Part shown: piece by piece, positions 35,101 through 43,049 of the stretch
Layout: each line of letters starts with the position of its first letter
Position numbering within the stretch: the first letter of the stretch is position 1
DNA from: Rhodospirillales bacterium URHD0017
GTDB taxonomy: Bacteria; Pseudomonadota; Alphaproteobacteria; Reyranellales; Reyranellaceae
Length of the DNA: 64,000 nucleotides
Direction of reading: 5' to 3'
NCBI GenBank assembly: GCA_900110395.1
Contig: FODP01000010.1
Location: 124,001 to 188,000, forward strand
Notes under the pieces: model-generated
What the model was told of the DNA's origin: nothing
Databases searched by the model: none
What the model saw: only the letters and a program-made list of their open reading frames with translations
Position numbers and translations under genes: made by a program

Positions 35101-35740
35101 CCAGAAGGGTGAAGTTCTGACCTTGCGGTTCTTCAGCGAGAACATCTTGGGCGATGTGGCCCCGAATGCTCCCGGTGGCGGAACTGAACGTCTCGATCCG
35201 ACCACATCAGCAAGTGGTGTCGTCATCAAGTTCGACGGCGTCGGCAACAGTGAAGACCTGGTCCTGATCCTCGACCTGAAGGATGCCAACGGGAACGAGG
35301 TGACGAGGGCGGTCAACGTGCAGAACTCGGACCTGATCAAGGGGAACGCCAATGTCCCCTTCCCGTACAACACCGAGTTCACGCTCGATAACAACGATGC
35401 CTTGCTCATCCTCGAACAGAACGACTACACGGTCGCTGGCGAGACGTTCCAGATACAGGGCGTCCAGATCATGCAGAGCGCCAATGGGTTGACGGGGGAC
35501 GCCATCAACCTGAACGGGGCTACCGGGGCCAATGGCGGCAGCAGTGCCACCAGCAACCTGACGGCTTGGGACCCGACCGATAACGATGTCTTGAAGATCG
35601 TGGACATCGGGTTTGTGCAGCAGACCAGTGGGACAATCGACGCCAACCTCGACTTCAGCTTCGCGCTGGTAGACGCGGACGGCGATACGACTGCAACGCA
35701 GCATCTGCTCGTCAACGTCAGCAACGGCTTCATCGTGTGA
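32183..35740 (+). CDS. large type I secreted repeat protein (DUF5801-like repeats)
   Basis: An 1185-residue acidic protein, low in Cys, without an N-terminal signal peptide. Residues 1-416 hold beta-rich segments; two nearly identical 154-residue repeats follow (417-570, 571-724), each starting DDGP and containing VDETVLxTDA, SFGADG-like turns and TITDKDGDHQSA. The rest (725-1185) is divergent beta-rich sequence ending ALVDADGDTTATQHLLVNVSNGFIV, a plausible C-terminal secretion signal. No GGxGxD nonapeptides of classical RTX proteins were found. The type I ABC and fusion genes lie downstream. The role is likely surface adhesion or matrix; that is inference. GGGGAG precedes the ATG. Confidence 0.8.
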   Translation: MALDIQTQDIIIDESTGLQDDDVNPSLPPFDTNTTVQYLLGLDDSGGLTSPEVAFQSDFVQVTASAGETITSVVLSQNLNGTPFSTTVGVNSGIQTVDGNFVWLFQDTTHANVVIGVIGTSDAATMPAPTDPLAYSFALINTSATHADLYTVQYVPLLHPDATNPDDRIDLANKVFASAAGTTTVSFSGQNAAPGNHDFYVINSTTDASKQVLVTGFLGANNATANVSTQGFGINNQSINPTETLQVDFVTGGTLPAGSGSQIQYGSHLDNVMQAGFTINQITPSNPNLRVDITIRALDVTGNEQGSDFFNGSPTTAAPITSLKLTGQSGLASPIIADGTYDVAGNVDITVSGMGTGVVTITGLDNITTVDVTTSSQMDRLTVTGVDSNEGLDITEVHFTSQTPNALTEEVGSFINFDDDGPSISTTGTEPTLIVDETVLATDASASFAANFSSAFGADGAGTLTYALSVVAGPSGLVDTATNQAVNLSLNGSVVEGRTAVSNDLVFTVSVDASGNVTLDQQRAVVHADPDNPDDAATLASDDLVKLTATITDKDGDHQSASLNIGQNLVFEDDGPTITITGAEPTLTVDETVLGTDATQSFVANFSSAFGADGAGTITYALSVVAGASGLVDTLTNEVVNLSVNGTVVEGRTAVTNALVFTVSVDASGNVTLDQQRAVVHDPNNGPNDTETLTSDDLIKLTATITDKDGDHQSATLNIGQNLVFTDDAPTITAPFDADPSLAGVQSPEQLGNAVGQTASGIFGYDIGSDAHLAAFYAGGGSDFVDTNGALAGVQINLTGTVDNAQNPNITNAVATLASESLASASFDFSFHYDKDPITAGVQDATAGGTLVFDKAADTYTFTLNDVIDGFSFNVLHTNELIAKAPAGNTGHPEIVAEQLTPNSDPNPFFVQFTANSTTNSIGFGFNSTGDGAPNGPPTDTAFTQGAHDMVTNVNEDWVSATQATNGVAGDTIQKGEVLTLRFFSENILGDVAPNAPGGGTERLDPTTSASGVVIKFDGVGNSEDLVLILDLKDANGNEVTRAVNVQNSDLIKGNANVPFPYNTEFTLDNNDALLILEQNDYTVAGETFQIQGVQIMQSANGLTGDAINLNGATGANGGSSATSNLTAWDPTDNDVLKIVDIGFVQQTSGTIDANLDFSFALVDADGDTTATQHLLVNVSNGFIV
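33431..34354 (+). repeat. two tandem 462-bp coding repeats in the secreted protein
   Basis: Units 33431-33892 and 33893-34354 are direct repeats of exactly 462 bases (154 codons), very similar at DNA level over most of their length (for example both contain GCCAACTTCAGCTCGGCCTT). A third, diverged unit begins at 34355 with the same DDxP start. High DNA identity implies recent duplication or gene conversion. Confidence 0.85.
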
Positions 35741-35748
35741 ACCAGGCG

Positions 35749-35772
35749 GGGAGGCGGGTAACACCGCCTCCC
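35749..35772 (+). terminator. hairpin terminator after the secreted-protein gene
   Basis: A 9-bp stem GGGAGGCGG / CCGCCTCCC with a six-base loop followed by TGTTCTTG, eight bases after the stop codon. It would let the substrate be made in excess over the transporter proteins. Confidence 0.65.
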
Positions 35773-36001
35773 TGTTCTTGTCGCCGGCATCGTACCTGGC
35801 GTCGAGCGCGAGCCGTTGAAGAAGCTCGCGATCGACGAGAACGCATTGCTGAAGCTGCTGCATCGATGGCGAGAGGAAGCACAGAAGCGGCGCGCTAGCT
35901 CAGGGCGCCATCGAGGTCCATGTCATCCACGCATCGAACGTAGCCGTCTCGCGTGAGCATCGGCAACCGCTGTGTATCAAGGATATGGGACAGGTCGCTG
36001 A
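35773..36001. other. gap before the type I ABC transporter gene, possible gene relic
   Basis: About 230 bases without a supported gene. On the plus strand from 35797 an open stretch reads VPGVEREPLKKLAIDENALL then KLLHRWREEAQKRRAS before losing sense; it resembles the body of some mobile-element or DNA-binding protein but cannot be named. No ribosome site is seen for it. Confidence 0.35.
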
Positions 36002-37774
36002 ATGACGCCGGCAAGATCCCCCGCGCCGCCCTCGGAGTTGGCTGCGGCGCTCGCCGGCTATCGCCATGCCTTCATCGGCATCGCAGTGTTCACGGCCGGC
36101 ATCAATCTGCTGCAGCTCACCGGATCGCTGTTTATGCTGGAGATCTACGACCGCGTTCTACCCGGCCGCAGCGTGCCGACCCTGGTGGCCATCAGCATCC
36201 TGGCGCTGGTGATGTTCGGCTTCCTGGGTCTGCTCGACTTCGTGCGCAGCCGCGTGCTGGTGCGCATCGCCGGGTCGGTCGACCAGGCGATGAGCCCTCG
36301 TGTGTTCGATCTCGCCGCCAAGCTGCCGCTCAAGGCCATCGCCCCGGCGTCCTTGCAGCCGGTCCATGATCTCGACCGCATCCGCTCCTTCATGTCGACC
36401 GTCGGGCCGGCGGCCTTCTTCGACCTGCCGTGGATGCCGCTCTATCTCGCCATCTGCTTCATCTTCCATCCACTGATCGGCTGGGCGGCAACCGTCGGCG
36501 GCGTGATCCTGATCGGCATCACGATCGCCACCGAATTCCTGAGCCGCAAGCCGGCGCGCGATGCCGTCGGCGTGGCCGACCGCCGCATGGCGCTGGCCGA
36601 GGCGAGCCGGCGCAACGCCGAGGCCGTGCAGGCCATGGGCATGGGCGGCCGGCTGGGCAAGCTGTGGAACGATCTCAACCAGCGCCACCTCGCCGCCCAG
36701 CAGCGCGTGGCCGACATCACCGGCGGCCTGTCGGCGCTCTCCAGGATCCTGCGCATGGTCCTGCAGTCCGCCGTGCTGGGGATCGGCGCCTGGCTGGTGA
36801 TCAACCAGCAGGCCACCGCTGGCATCATCATCGCAGGCTCGATCCTGACCGCGCGCGCTCTGGCGCCGGTCGAGGTGGCCCTTTCCCAGTGGCGCGGCTT
36901 CATCGCCGCGCGCCAGAGCTGGCGCCGCCTCAATGGCCTGCTCGCGACGATTCCCGCCGAGCAGGCGCGCATGAAGCTGCCGAGGCCCAGCGCCACGCTG
37001 ACGCTCGAAGCGGTCGGCATCAACCCGCCGAGCACCAACCGCATCGTCGTCCAGGGCGTCGCCTTCCAGCTCAAGGCGGGCCAGGGTCTGGGTATGATCG
37101 GACCCAGCGCCTCCGGCAAGTCGTCGCTGGTGCGGGCGATCGTCGGCGTGTGGCCGGCCATCCAGGGCAAGATCCGCATCGATGGCGCCGCCATCGACCA
37201 GTGGTCGGCCGAGGCGCTCGGCCCGCACATCGGCTATCTGCCGCAGGACATGGAGCTGTTTGACGGCACCGTCGCCGAGAACATCGCCCGCTTCGCGTCT
37301 GACGCCTCGTCGGAGAAGGTGATCGCCGCCGCCAGGGCGGCCGCCGTCCACGAGCTGATCCTGGGGCTGCCCAACGGCTACGAAACCCAGGTCGGCGAAG
37401 GCGGCAATGCCCTGGCGGCGGGCCAGCGCCAGCGCATCGGGCTCGCCCGCGCGCTCTACGGCAATCCCTTCCTGGTGGTGCTCGACGAGCCCAATTCCAA
37501 CGTCGACCGCGAGGGCGACGAGGCACTGACCAAGGCCATCCTCGGCGTTCGCGCGCGCGGCGGCATCGTCGTCGTCGTCTGCCACCGTCCCTCCGCCCTG
37601 GCCGGCGTCGACAGCGTGCTGGTCATGCTGAACGGCCGCCAGCAATCCTTCGGGCCGAAGGAGCAGGTCCTCCAGCCGCCGCAGCAGGCGCAGGCACAAC
37701 AGGCACCGTCCGCGCGCCTGCTCACGCCGATGACGGTGCACGCCGGCGGCCGTTCGCAGGAGAACGCATCTTGA
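36002..37774 (+). CDS. type I secretion ABC transporter (PrtD-like permease/ATPase)
   Basis: A 590-residue fused permease-ATPase. Six membrane helices occupy about residues 15-310, starting HAFIGIAVFTAGINLLQLTG. The ATPase part has Walker A GPSASGKSS, the signature LAAGQRQRIGLARAL and Walker B FLVVLDEPNSNVD. It lacks an N-terminal C39 peptidase or peptidase-like domain, as in PrtD/AprD exporters of proteins with uncleaved C-terminal signals. It should drive export of the repeat protein encoded upstream. Its stop overlaps the fusion-protein start. Confidence 0.9.
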   Translation: MTPARSPAPPSELAAALAGYRHAFIGIAVFTAGINLLQLTGSLFMLEIYDRVLPGRSVPTLVAISILALVMFGFLGLLDFVRSRVLVRIAGSVDQAMSPRVFDLAAKLPLKAIAPASLQPVHDLDRIRSFMSTVGPAAFFDLPWMPLYLAICFIFHPLIGWAATVGGVILIGITIATEFLSRKPARDAVGVADRRMALAEASRRNAEAVQAMGMGGRLGKLWNDLNQRHLAAQQRVADITGGLSALSRILRMVLQSAVLGIGAWLVINQQATAGIIIAGSILTARALAPVEVALSQWRGFIAARQSWRRLNGLLATIPAEQARMKLPRPSATLTLEAVGINPPSTNRIVVQGVAFQLKAGQGLGMIGPSASGKSSLVRAIVGVWPAIQGKIRIDGAAIDQWSAEALGPHIGYLPQDMELFDGTVAENIARFASDASSEKVIAAARAAAVHELILGLPNGYETQVGEGGNALAAGQRQRIGLARALYGNPFLVVLDEPNSNVDREGDEALTKAILGVRARGGIVVVVCHRPSALAGVDSVLVMLNGRQQSFGPKEQVLQPPQQAQAQQAPSARLLTPMTVHAGGRSQENAS

Positions 37775-39063
37775 CCATCCAGCAGTCGCTGCGGGGCTAT
37801 CTGCTGCTCGGCTTCACCGCCATCCTCATGCTTGCCGGCATCACCTTGGGTTGGGGCGCGTTGACCGAAATCTCGGGCTCGGTCATCGCGCCGGGCAAGC
37901 TGGTGGTCGACAGCAACGTCAAGAAGGTGCAGCACCCGACGGGCGGCGTGGTCGGCGATCTCCGGGTCAAGGACGGCGACCGCGTCAAGAAGGGCGACAT
38001 CGTGGTGCGTCTCGACGAGACGCAGGCCCGCGCCAGCTTCGCCATCGTCACCAAGGCGCTCGACGAGATGGAGGCGCGGCAGGCCCGCCTCGAGGCCGAG
38101 CGCGACGGCGCCGACAAGGTGACCTTCCCGGCCGATCTCCTCGCCCGCCGCAACGAGCCCGAGGTGGCCCAGGCAACGGCAAGCGAGCAGCGCCTGTTCG
38201 AGTTGCGGCGCTCGGCGCGCGAAGGCCAGAAGGCGCAGCTCCTCGAGCAGATCGACCAGCTGCGCCAGCAGATCGTCGGCAACGACGAGCAGGTGGCGGC
38301 CAAGACCACGGAGATCGACTGGAACCAGCAGGAGCTGGGCGGCATCCGCGGCCTGTGGAAGCAGAACCTGGTGCCGTTCAACCGCGTGACCACCCTGGAG
38401 CGCGACTCGGCGCGCCTGCACGGCGAGCGCGGCGCGCTGACCGCCTCGATCGCCCAGGCCAAGGGCCGCATCGCCGAGATCCGGCTCAAGATCCTGCAGA
38501 TCGACGAGGATCTGCGCACCGAGACCGGCAAGGAGCTGGCCGAGATCCGCGGCAAGCGATCGGAGATGATCGAGCGGCGCGTGGCGGCCGAGGACCAACT
38601 CAAGCGCATCGACCTGGTGGCGCCGCAGGACGGCAGGGTCTTCCAGCAGGCCGTCCACACGATCGGCGGCGTGATCCAGGCCGGCGAAGTGCTAATGCTG
38701 GTCGTGCCCGATGCCGACGAGCTCATCATCGAGGCCAAGGTGGCGCCGCAGGACGTCGATCAGATCCATGTCGGCCAGCCGGCGGTCGTGCAGTTCGCCG
38801 CCTTCAACCGGCGCACCACGCCGGAGCTGAACGGCGAAGTGATCGGCATCGGCGCCGACATCACCCAGGACGACAAGCGCAACGAGGCCTATTACGCCGT
38901 GCGCATCCGCATCTCCGACAAGGAGATGGCGCGGCTCGACGGGCTGCAGCCGATGGCCGGCATGCCGGTCGAGGTCTTCATCAAGACCTCGCCGCGCACC
39001 GTGGCGTCCTACCTCACCAAGCCGCTGCGCGAGCAGTTCGACCGGGCATTTCGCGGACGCTGA
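37771..39063 (+). CDS. type I secretion membrane fusion protein (HlyD family)
   Basis: A 430-residue periplasmic adaptor. One N-terminal membrane helix (GYLLLGFTAILMLAGITLGWG) is followed by a half-lipoyl motif HPTGGVVGDLRVKDGDRVKKG, a long coiled-coil region (about residues 95-270) and the second half-lipoyl DLVAPQDGRVFQQAVHTIGG, then a beta-barrel domain. The start is a TTG at 37771 overlapping the ABC stop (TTGA). It would link the ABC protein with an outer-membrane TolC-type channel, whose gene is not in this cluster. Confidence 0.9.
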   Translation: MTIQQSLRGYLLLGFTAILMLAGITLGWGALTEISGSVIAPGKLVVDSNVKKVQHPTGGVVGDLRVKDGDRVKKGDIVVRLDETQARASFAIVTKALDEMEARQARLEAERDGADKVTFPADLLARRNEPEVAQATASEQRLFELRRSAREGQKAQLLEQIDQLRQQIVGNDEQVAAKTTEIDWNQQELGGIRGLWKQNLVPFNRVTTLERDSARLHGERGALTASIAQAKGRIAEIRLKILQIDEDLRTETGKELAEIRGKRSEMIERRVAAEDQLKRIDLVAPQDGRVFQQAVHTIGGVIQAGEVLMLVVPDADELIIEAKVAPQDVDQIHVGQPAVVQFAAFNRRTTPELNGEVIGIGADITQDDKRNEAYYAVRIRISDKEMARLDGLQPMAGMPVEVFIKTSPRTVASYLTKPLREQFDRAFRGR

Positions 39064-39066
39064 TCG

Positions 39067-39174
39067 TCACGGCTGTTTGCCCTTCGTCCGCGTCAGCAAC
39101 CTGAAGAACAGCGGCACGAACAGGATGGCGACGAAGGTCGCCGCCAGCATGCCGCCGATCACGGCCGGTGCCGA
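39067..39174 (-). pseudogene. relic of an RND efflux pump C-terminus
   Basis: The minus strand encodes VIGGMLAATFVAILFVPLFF then a basic tail KGKQP and a stop, the typical last helix of an AcrB/MexB-type RND pump. Only about 36 codons remain; the sequence above is unrelated. It lies directly after the hlyD-like stop. Confidence 0.72.
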
Positions 39175-39253
39175 TCGAATGGCGGCGGGACTCAACTCAA
39201 ATTTGACGCAAGCGCAAGTTGGATGACTCAAAGCGCCCAAGGCGACGCTCGCC

Positions 39254-40306
39254 TCAAATTAGAAAAACGCCTTTGCCGTCCGCCTGCTTGTCGAACAGCT
39301 TATAAGCTTCGTCCGCCTGGTCGAACGTCCAGCGGTGCGTGAACAGCCTGTCGACGTCGATCTTGCGTTCGACGCAAAACGCCGCGCACTCGGCCTGGAT
39401 GACGGTGGAGAACGTCCAGGAGGCGATCAGCGTCATCTGGCGGCGGAGCAGATGCGGGCTGACATCGATCGTGACGTCGCCGCCTTCGCCGACGAAACAC
39501 ATGGTGCCCCAGACCTTCGTGCTGCGGATGGCGTTGAGGCGCGCGTCGCGGTTGCTCGACGTATCGAGCGTCAGGTCGGCGTATTTGCCACCCGTCAGCT
39601 CCTTGATCGCGGCGACGGGATCGTTGGAGCCCGGATTGACCAGTTCGTCAGCGCCGAACTCGCGAGCGCGCTCCAAGCGTTGAGTATTGGTGTCAAGCGC
39701 GATCACCCTGGCACCCATCGCCTTGGCGAATTGCGTGCCGGCGAGGCCGACCGGACCCTGGCCGAAGATGGCGATCGTGTCGCGGCCCGAGACGTTCATG
39801 CGCCGCAACGCGCCATAGGCGGTGCCGGAGCCGCAGGAGATCGCGGCGCCGGCCGTGAAGCTCAGCGCATCGTGCAGCGGCACCATGGTGTTGGCCGGCA
39901 CCTTCAGGTATTTGGCGTGGCCGCCGTGGGCGTTGTTGCCGTAGACCTTCACCGGCACTTCCTGGCAAAGCTGCTGCCAGCCCGAGCGGCAATGGCTGCA
40001 CTGGGTGCAGCCTTGGTAGTGGTGCACCATCATGCGGTCGCCGACCTTGGCTTCGGCGGCAGCGACTCCCGGCCCGACCGCCACGACGACACCGCACGGC
40101 TCGTGCCCGGCGATGACGGGCTCAGCGCTCGGCGGGATGCCGGTACCGGCGCGCGGTTGGTTCTTCGGCCGGCGATACTGGTGCAAGTCGGACCCGCACA
40201 TGCCCGACGCCTTCATCTCGAGCACCACTTCGCCCGGCCCCGGCGTGGGGTCGGGAAAGGTCATGGTCTCGACAGAGCGTTCGCCGGGAAAGGTGACACC
40301 ACGCAT
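39254..40306 (-). CDS. zinc-dependent alcohol dehydrogenase family protein
   Basis: A 350-residue medium-chain dehydrogenase. The catalytic zinc ligands are in SGMCGSDLHQYR and GHEPCGVV, and the structural zinc site is the four-cysteine lobe CTQCSHCRSGWQQLC. The Rossmann motif is IFGQGPVGLAGTQFA, with an acidic residue in VIALDTNTQRL that points to NAD rather than NADP. The substrate is unknown; the loop and length are of the threonine/sorbitol dehydrogenase-like class. The start ATG at 40306 follows GGAGGAAGCG. It ends next to a gap that holds the RND relic. Confidence 0.86.
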   Translation of the reverse strand: MRGVTFPGERSVETMTFPDPTPGPGEVVLEMKASGMCGSDLHQYRRPKNQPRAGTGIPPSAEPVIAGHEPCGVVVAVGPGVAAAEAKVGDRMMVHHYQGCTQCSHCRSGWQQLCQEVPVKVYGNNAHGGHAKYLKVPANTMVPLHDALSFTAGAAISCGSGTAYGALRRMNVSGRDTIAIFGQGPVGLAGTQFAKAMGARVIALDTNTQRLERAREFGADELVNPGSNDPVAAIKELTGGKYADLTLDTSSNRDARLNAIRSTKVWGTMCFVGEGGDVTIDVSPHLLRRQMTLIASWTFSTVIQAECAAFCVERKIDVDRLFTHRWTFDQADEAYKLFDKQADGKGVFLI

Positions 40307-40324
40307 CGCTTCCTCCTTTTGTCG

Positions 40325-41110
40325 TCATGCGGCCGCGAGAGCGGCAATCGCGAAGTCGAGATCGGCCGGCGTACCTTCGGCCAGATGCCACGACGCTGAC
40401 AAGCCGGCGAAGGCCAGCGTCCAGTCGAGCAGGCGCCGCCGATCGACGGATGCAGCGGCAGCCAGCACCGCCACCTGATGGTCGAAGCGGCCTGGCGCCA
40501 GCGCCACCGCGGCATCAGGATTGCGCAGGATGTTGACGAAGTCGAATGTCCGCTCGCCCAAAAGACCCTTGGGATCGATGGCGAGCCAGCCGCGCTCGCC
40601 GCCGTCGAGGACGTTGCCGTGGTGGATATCGCCATGCAGCACCACGACGTCGCGCGGATCGGCCAGCAGCGCCCCCACCATCGAGTCCGCCTGAGCGAGC
40701 AGGTCGCCATATGTCCGAGCGGCCGGCGCCAGGGCCTCGAACCAGCGCGCCAGAGGGACGAGTTCCGGCAGGGGTGCGACGCGCGGCACATGCAGGCGCA
40801 TCGCCACGTCGCAAAGGATGCGGCTTGCCTCGTCGTCCTGACCGTCGGCGACCATTGCCGCAAGCGAACGCGGTCCGGTGGCGCGCTCGAGCAGCAACGC
40901 CGGTCCATGCTGCGCCAAGACCTTGGTGGCACTATCGCCGTCCCACCACGCCATCAGCGCACCGCCGCGGCGCTCCTCTTCCCCCCGCGTGATCTTCAGC
41001 ATGGCGGGCACGCCGTTGTGGCGCACCGCCAGCAGCAGAGATGAGGGTGTCGTGATCGGCTCGCCGTCGGGAACGAGGTCCCAGCGGGCGAGATGGACGC
41101 CGAGACTCAA
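40325..41110 (-). CDS. aminoglycoside/hydroxyurea phosphotransferase-like kinase
   Basis: A 261-residue protein-kinase-fold enzyme. The catalytic loop is VVLHGDIHHGNVLDG and the metal-binding motif WLAIDPKGLLGE, as in APH(6)/hydroxyurea antibiotic-resistance kinases. The N-lobe start LSLGVHLARWDLVPDGEP is short. The likely start is the TTG at 41110, which overlaps the stop of the metallo-hydrolase gene (TTGA), so the two are co-translated. Drug resistance is the role of the best-known relatives, but many such chromosomal kinases have unknown physiological substrates. Confidence 0.72.
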   Translation of the reverse strand: MSLGVHLARWDLVPDGEPITTPSSLLLAVRHNGVPAMLKITRGEEERRGGALMAWWDGDSATKVLAQHGPALLLERATGPRSLAAMVADGQDDEASRILCDVAMRLHVPRVAPLPELVPLARWFEALAPAARTYGDLLAQADSMVGALLADPRDVVVLHGDIHHGNVLDGGERGWLAIDPKGLLGERTFDFVNILRNPDAAVALAPGRFDHQVAVLAAAASVDRRRLLDWTLAFAGLSASWHLAEGTPADLDFAIAALAAA

Positions 41111-41940
41111 TCGCCGCCGTTGCCGCCGACCACCATCACGGTCAGCTTCTCGGGCAGCTCCTCGCGCGCGACCTCGATGGTGCGCCGGTCGGGCCAGACG
41201 AACTCCGCGTCGAGCTCGCCCATCAGGCTCTCGAAGCGGTTGACCTGGGCGCGGCCCCAGTAGTGCATGGGCAGCACGATCTTGGGCTGGATCTGCTTGA
41301 TGACGTCGACCATCAGCGGCATGCCCATGGTGTAGGCGCCGTCGATCGGCACCATCAGCACGTCGATGCGGCCGAGCTCGTCGAGGTGCTCCTTGGTCAG
41401 GCGATGGTGCAGATGGCCGAGATGGCCGATGCAGAGATCGGCGATGGCGTAGATGAAGATCGAGTTGCCGTTGATGCGCGCTGCGTTGCCGCCCCAGTCG
41501 CGGGCGTTGGTCGGCACGTTCCACACCTTCATGTCCTTGAGCTGGACGTCGTGCTTGGCCTCGGTCTCGCCGGGCTTCGACGGCCAGCCACGCAGCACGT
41601 AGGTGATGCCCTCCTCCGGATCGTCGGTGAAGTGCGTGGAGTGCGCGTTGTTCATGGTGACGATGTCGGGCTTGCGGCCGAAACCGTTGACGCCGTTGTA
41701 GTCGGTGATGGCGCGCACGCCCTGTGGCGTGTCGATCTGATAGCTCGAATGGCCGAGGAAGGTGATGATGGCGCGGCTCGGCGAATCGCCCGCCGCGAAC
41801 GACAGGCCCTCGAGCGAGGCAACCTGGATGCCGAGCCGTTCCAGTCCGGACACGTTCTGCGAGCAGCGCGCCCAGGCAGAGCCCGCGACAAGAGTGAAGG
41901 CGGTGGCAAGCAGGGCCAGGAACGGAAGTCGATGGCTCAT
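41107..41940 (-). CDS. exported MBL-fold metallo-hydrolase (UlaG-like)
   Basis: A 277-residue protein with a signal peptide (MSHRLPFLALLATAFTLVAG, cleavage near AWA) and a metallo-beta-lactamase fold. The motifs FLGHSSYQID, MNNAHSTHFTDDP and ICIGHLGHL-like segments supply metal ligands, though the central H-x-H-x-D is altered (HSTHFTD), and LPMHYWGR near the end carries a further His. Relatives include lactonases and nucleases. AAGGAGGG precedes the ATG at 41940. It is co-translated with the kinase gene downstream; its natural substrate is unknown. Confidence 0.78.
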   Translation of the reverse strand: MSHRLPFLALLATAFTLVAGSAWARCSQNVSGLERLGIQVASLEGLSFAAGDSPSRAIITFLGHSSYQIDTPQGVRAITDYNGVNGFGRKPDIVTMNNAHSTHFTDDPEEGITYVLRGWPSKPGETEAKHDVQLKDMKVWNVPTNARDWGGNAARINGNSIFIYAIADLCIGHLGHLHHRLTKEHLDELGRIDVLMVPIDGAYTMGMPLMVDVIKQIQPKIVLPMHYWGRAQVNRFESLMGELDAEFVWPDRRTIEVAREELPEKLTVMVVGGNGGD

Positions 41941-42063
41941 CAAGCCCTCCTTCGCCGAACATGATGCGGTCTGCGTTCGTCGCTTCGCAAGCAACGTGCC
42001 GGTGAAGACCGGGGACGATGCCAGCACTGCTGTCAGTTTTTGGTAGTTCGTCAGGCTAAGCAG

Positions 42064-42079
42064 CCCCCACTAATGGGGG
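42064..42079. repeat. small G/C hairpin upstream of the mutasome operon
   Basis: A 6-bp perfect stem CCCCCA / TGGGGG with a CTAA loop in the gap between the metallo-hydrolase and imuA genes, with no nearby T-run. Its role is unclear. Confidence 0.4.
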
Positions 42080-42161
42080 GAGGGGTCGCCGCCATGGTGC
42101 GAAAGAATTGAATTCAAACAACCGTAGCAAGTCTCGTTGACTCTGCGTTTTGAGAGGCCTA

Positions 42162-42176
42162 GAACAAAACAAGAAC
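42162..42176. promoter_or_regulatory. LexA (SOS) box of the imuAB-dnaE2 operon
   Basis: GAAC-N7-GAAC (the reverse of GTTC-N7-GTTC) is the alphaproteobacterial LexA site. It lies 43 bases above the imuA ATG, in AT-rich sequence. The operon that follows is a known LexA target in this class, so the site is well supported by context. Confidence 0.85.
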
Positions 42177-42218
42177 AATCTATCCCCGCCGCGTTTCACC
42201 CGACCTTTCGAGGGGGCG

Positions 42219-43049
42219 ATGCCCGTCATTTCCCCAAATGCTTTTGCTCCCTCTCCCGCCAACGATATGGCGGTCCCGGTCGCGGCGGCCCTGCGTGAGA
42301 AGGTGCGCCGCCTGGAGCGCGCGCACAGTGCCCAGCGGGCGGGCCAGGAGGCCGTGCCGCTCGGCGTGCCGGCGATCGATGCCCTGCTCCCCAATGGGTT
42401 GCTGACCGGCGCCCTGCACGAGATCGAGGCGGGTCCCACACCTTCTGGCCGTGTCGCCGCGCATGATGGCGTGGCCACGGGGTTTGCCGCTCATCTGCTC
42501 GGCCGCTTCGGCTCGCTCCGGCCCAACGGCACCCTGCTGTGGTGCCGCCGTCCCTTCGGCGCTTCCGATGCGCCGCCTTATGCACCCGCCCTCGCCGCCT
42601 GGTTCGATCCGGCGCGGTTGCTGATGGTCACGGTGCGGCGCGACGAGGATCTGTTCTGGGCGATGGAAGAAGGCCTGCGTTCCGGCATGGCGGCCGTGCT
42701 GGGCGAGACGCGCGCAACCGATCTCGTTGCCGGCCGCCGCCTGTCGCTCGCCGCCGAGAAGAGCGGCGTGCCCGCGCTGCTGCTGCGCAGTCAGCCCGCG
42801 CCGGCACAAAGCGTGTGCACGACGCGCTGGCGCGTCGCCTCCGCGGCCACGCATTCGACACCCGGCCTCAACGACGTCGGCGCCTCGCGCTGGCGCATTG
42901 AGCTCAGAAGAAACCGTTTCGGCGTCCCCTCTGTCACCGAAACACCCACCTGGCTTCTGGAGTGGAACGATGAAACGCATTGTCTCTCTGTGGTTCCCCA
43001 AGCTTTCCACGGATCGACTCGCGAGAGCGACGCCCGACTGGTCGGTTAG
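42219..43049 (+). CDS. imuA: SOS mutagenesis protein ImuA
   Basis: A 276-residue RecA/SulA-like protein of the mutasome. Marks are the start VAAALREKVRRLERAHSAQR, VPLGVPAIDALLPNGLLTGALHEI, LLWCRRPF and the RecA-like segment DEDLFWAMEEGLRSGMAAVLGE. The start is set at the ATG 42219 (GAGGGGG upstream) because an earlier ATG at 42150 would put the LexA box inside the coding sequence. It overlaps imuB by 80 bases and helps ImuB and DnaE2 bypass lesions. Confidence 0.88.
   Translation: MPVISPNAFAPSPANDMAVPVAAALREKVRRLERAHSAQRAGQEAVPLGVPAIDALLPNGLLTGALHEIEAGPTPSGRVAAHDGVATGFAAHLLGRFGSLRPNGTLLWCRRPFGASDAPPYAPALAAWFDPARLLMVTVRRDEDLFWAMEEGLRSGMAAVLGETRATDLVAGRRLSLAAEKSGVPALLLRSQPAPAQSVCTTRWRVASAATHSTPGLNDVGASRWRIELRRNRFGVPSVTETPTWLLEWNDETHCLSVVPQAFHGSTRESDARLVG

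Noticed and set aside
35797..35930. Possible transposase fragment in the gap before the ABC gene
   Set aside because: A short stretch looks protein-like but matches no family I can name, so no mobile element is called.
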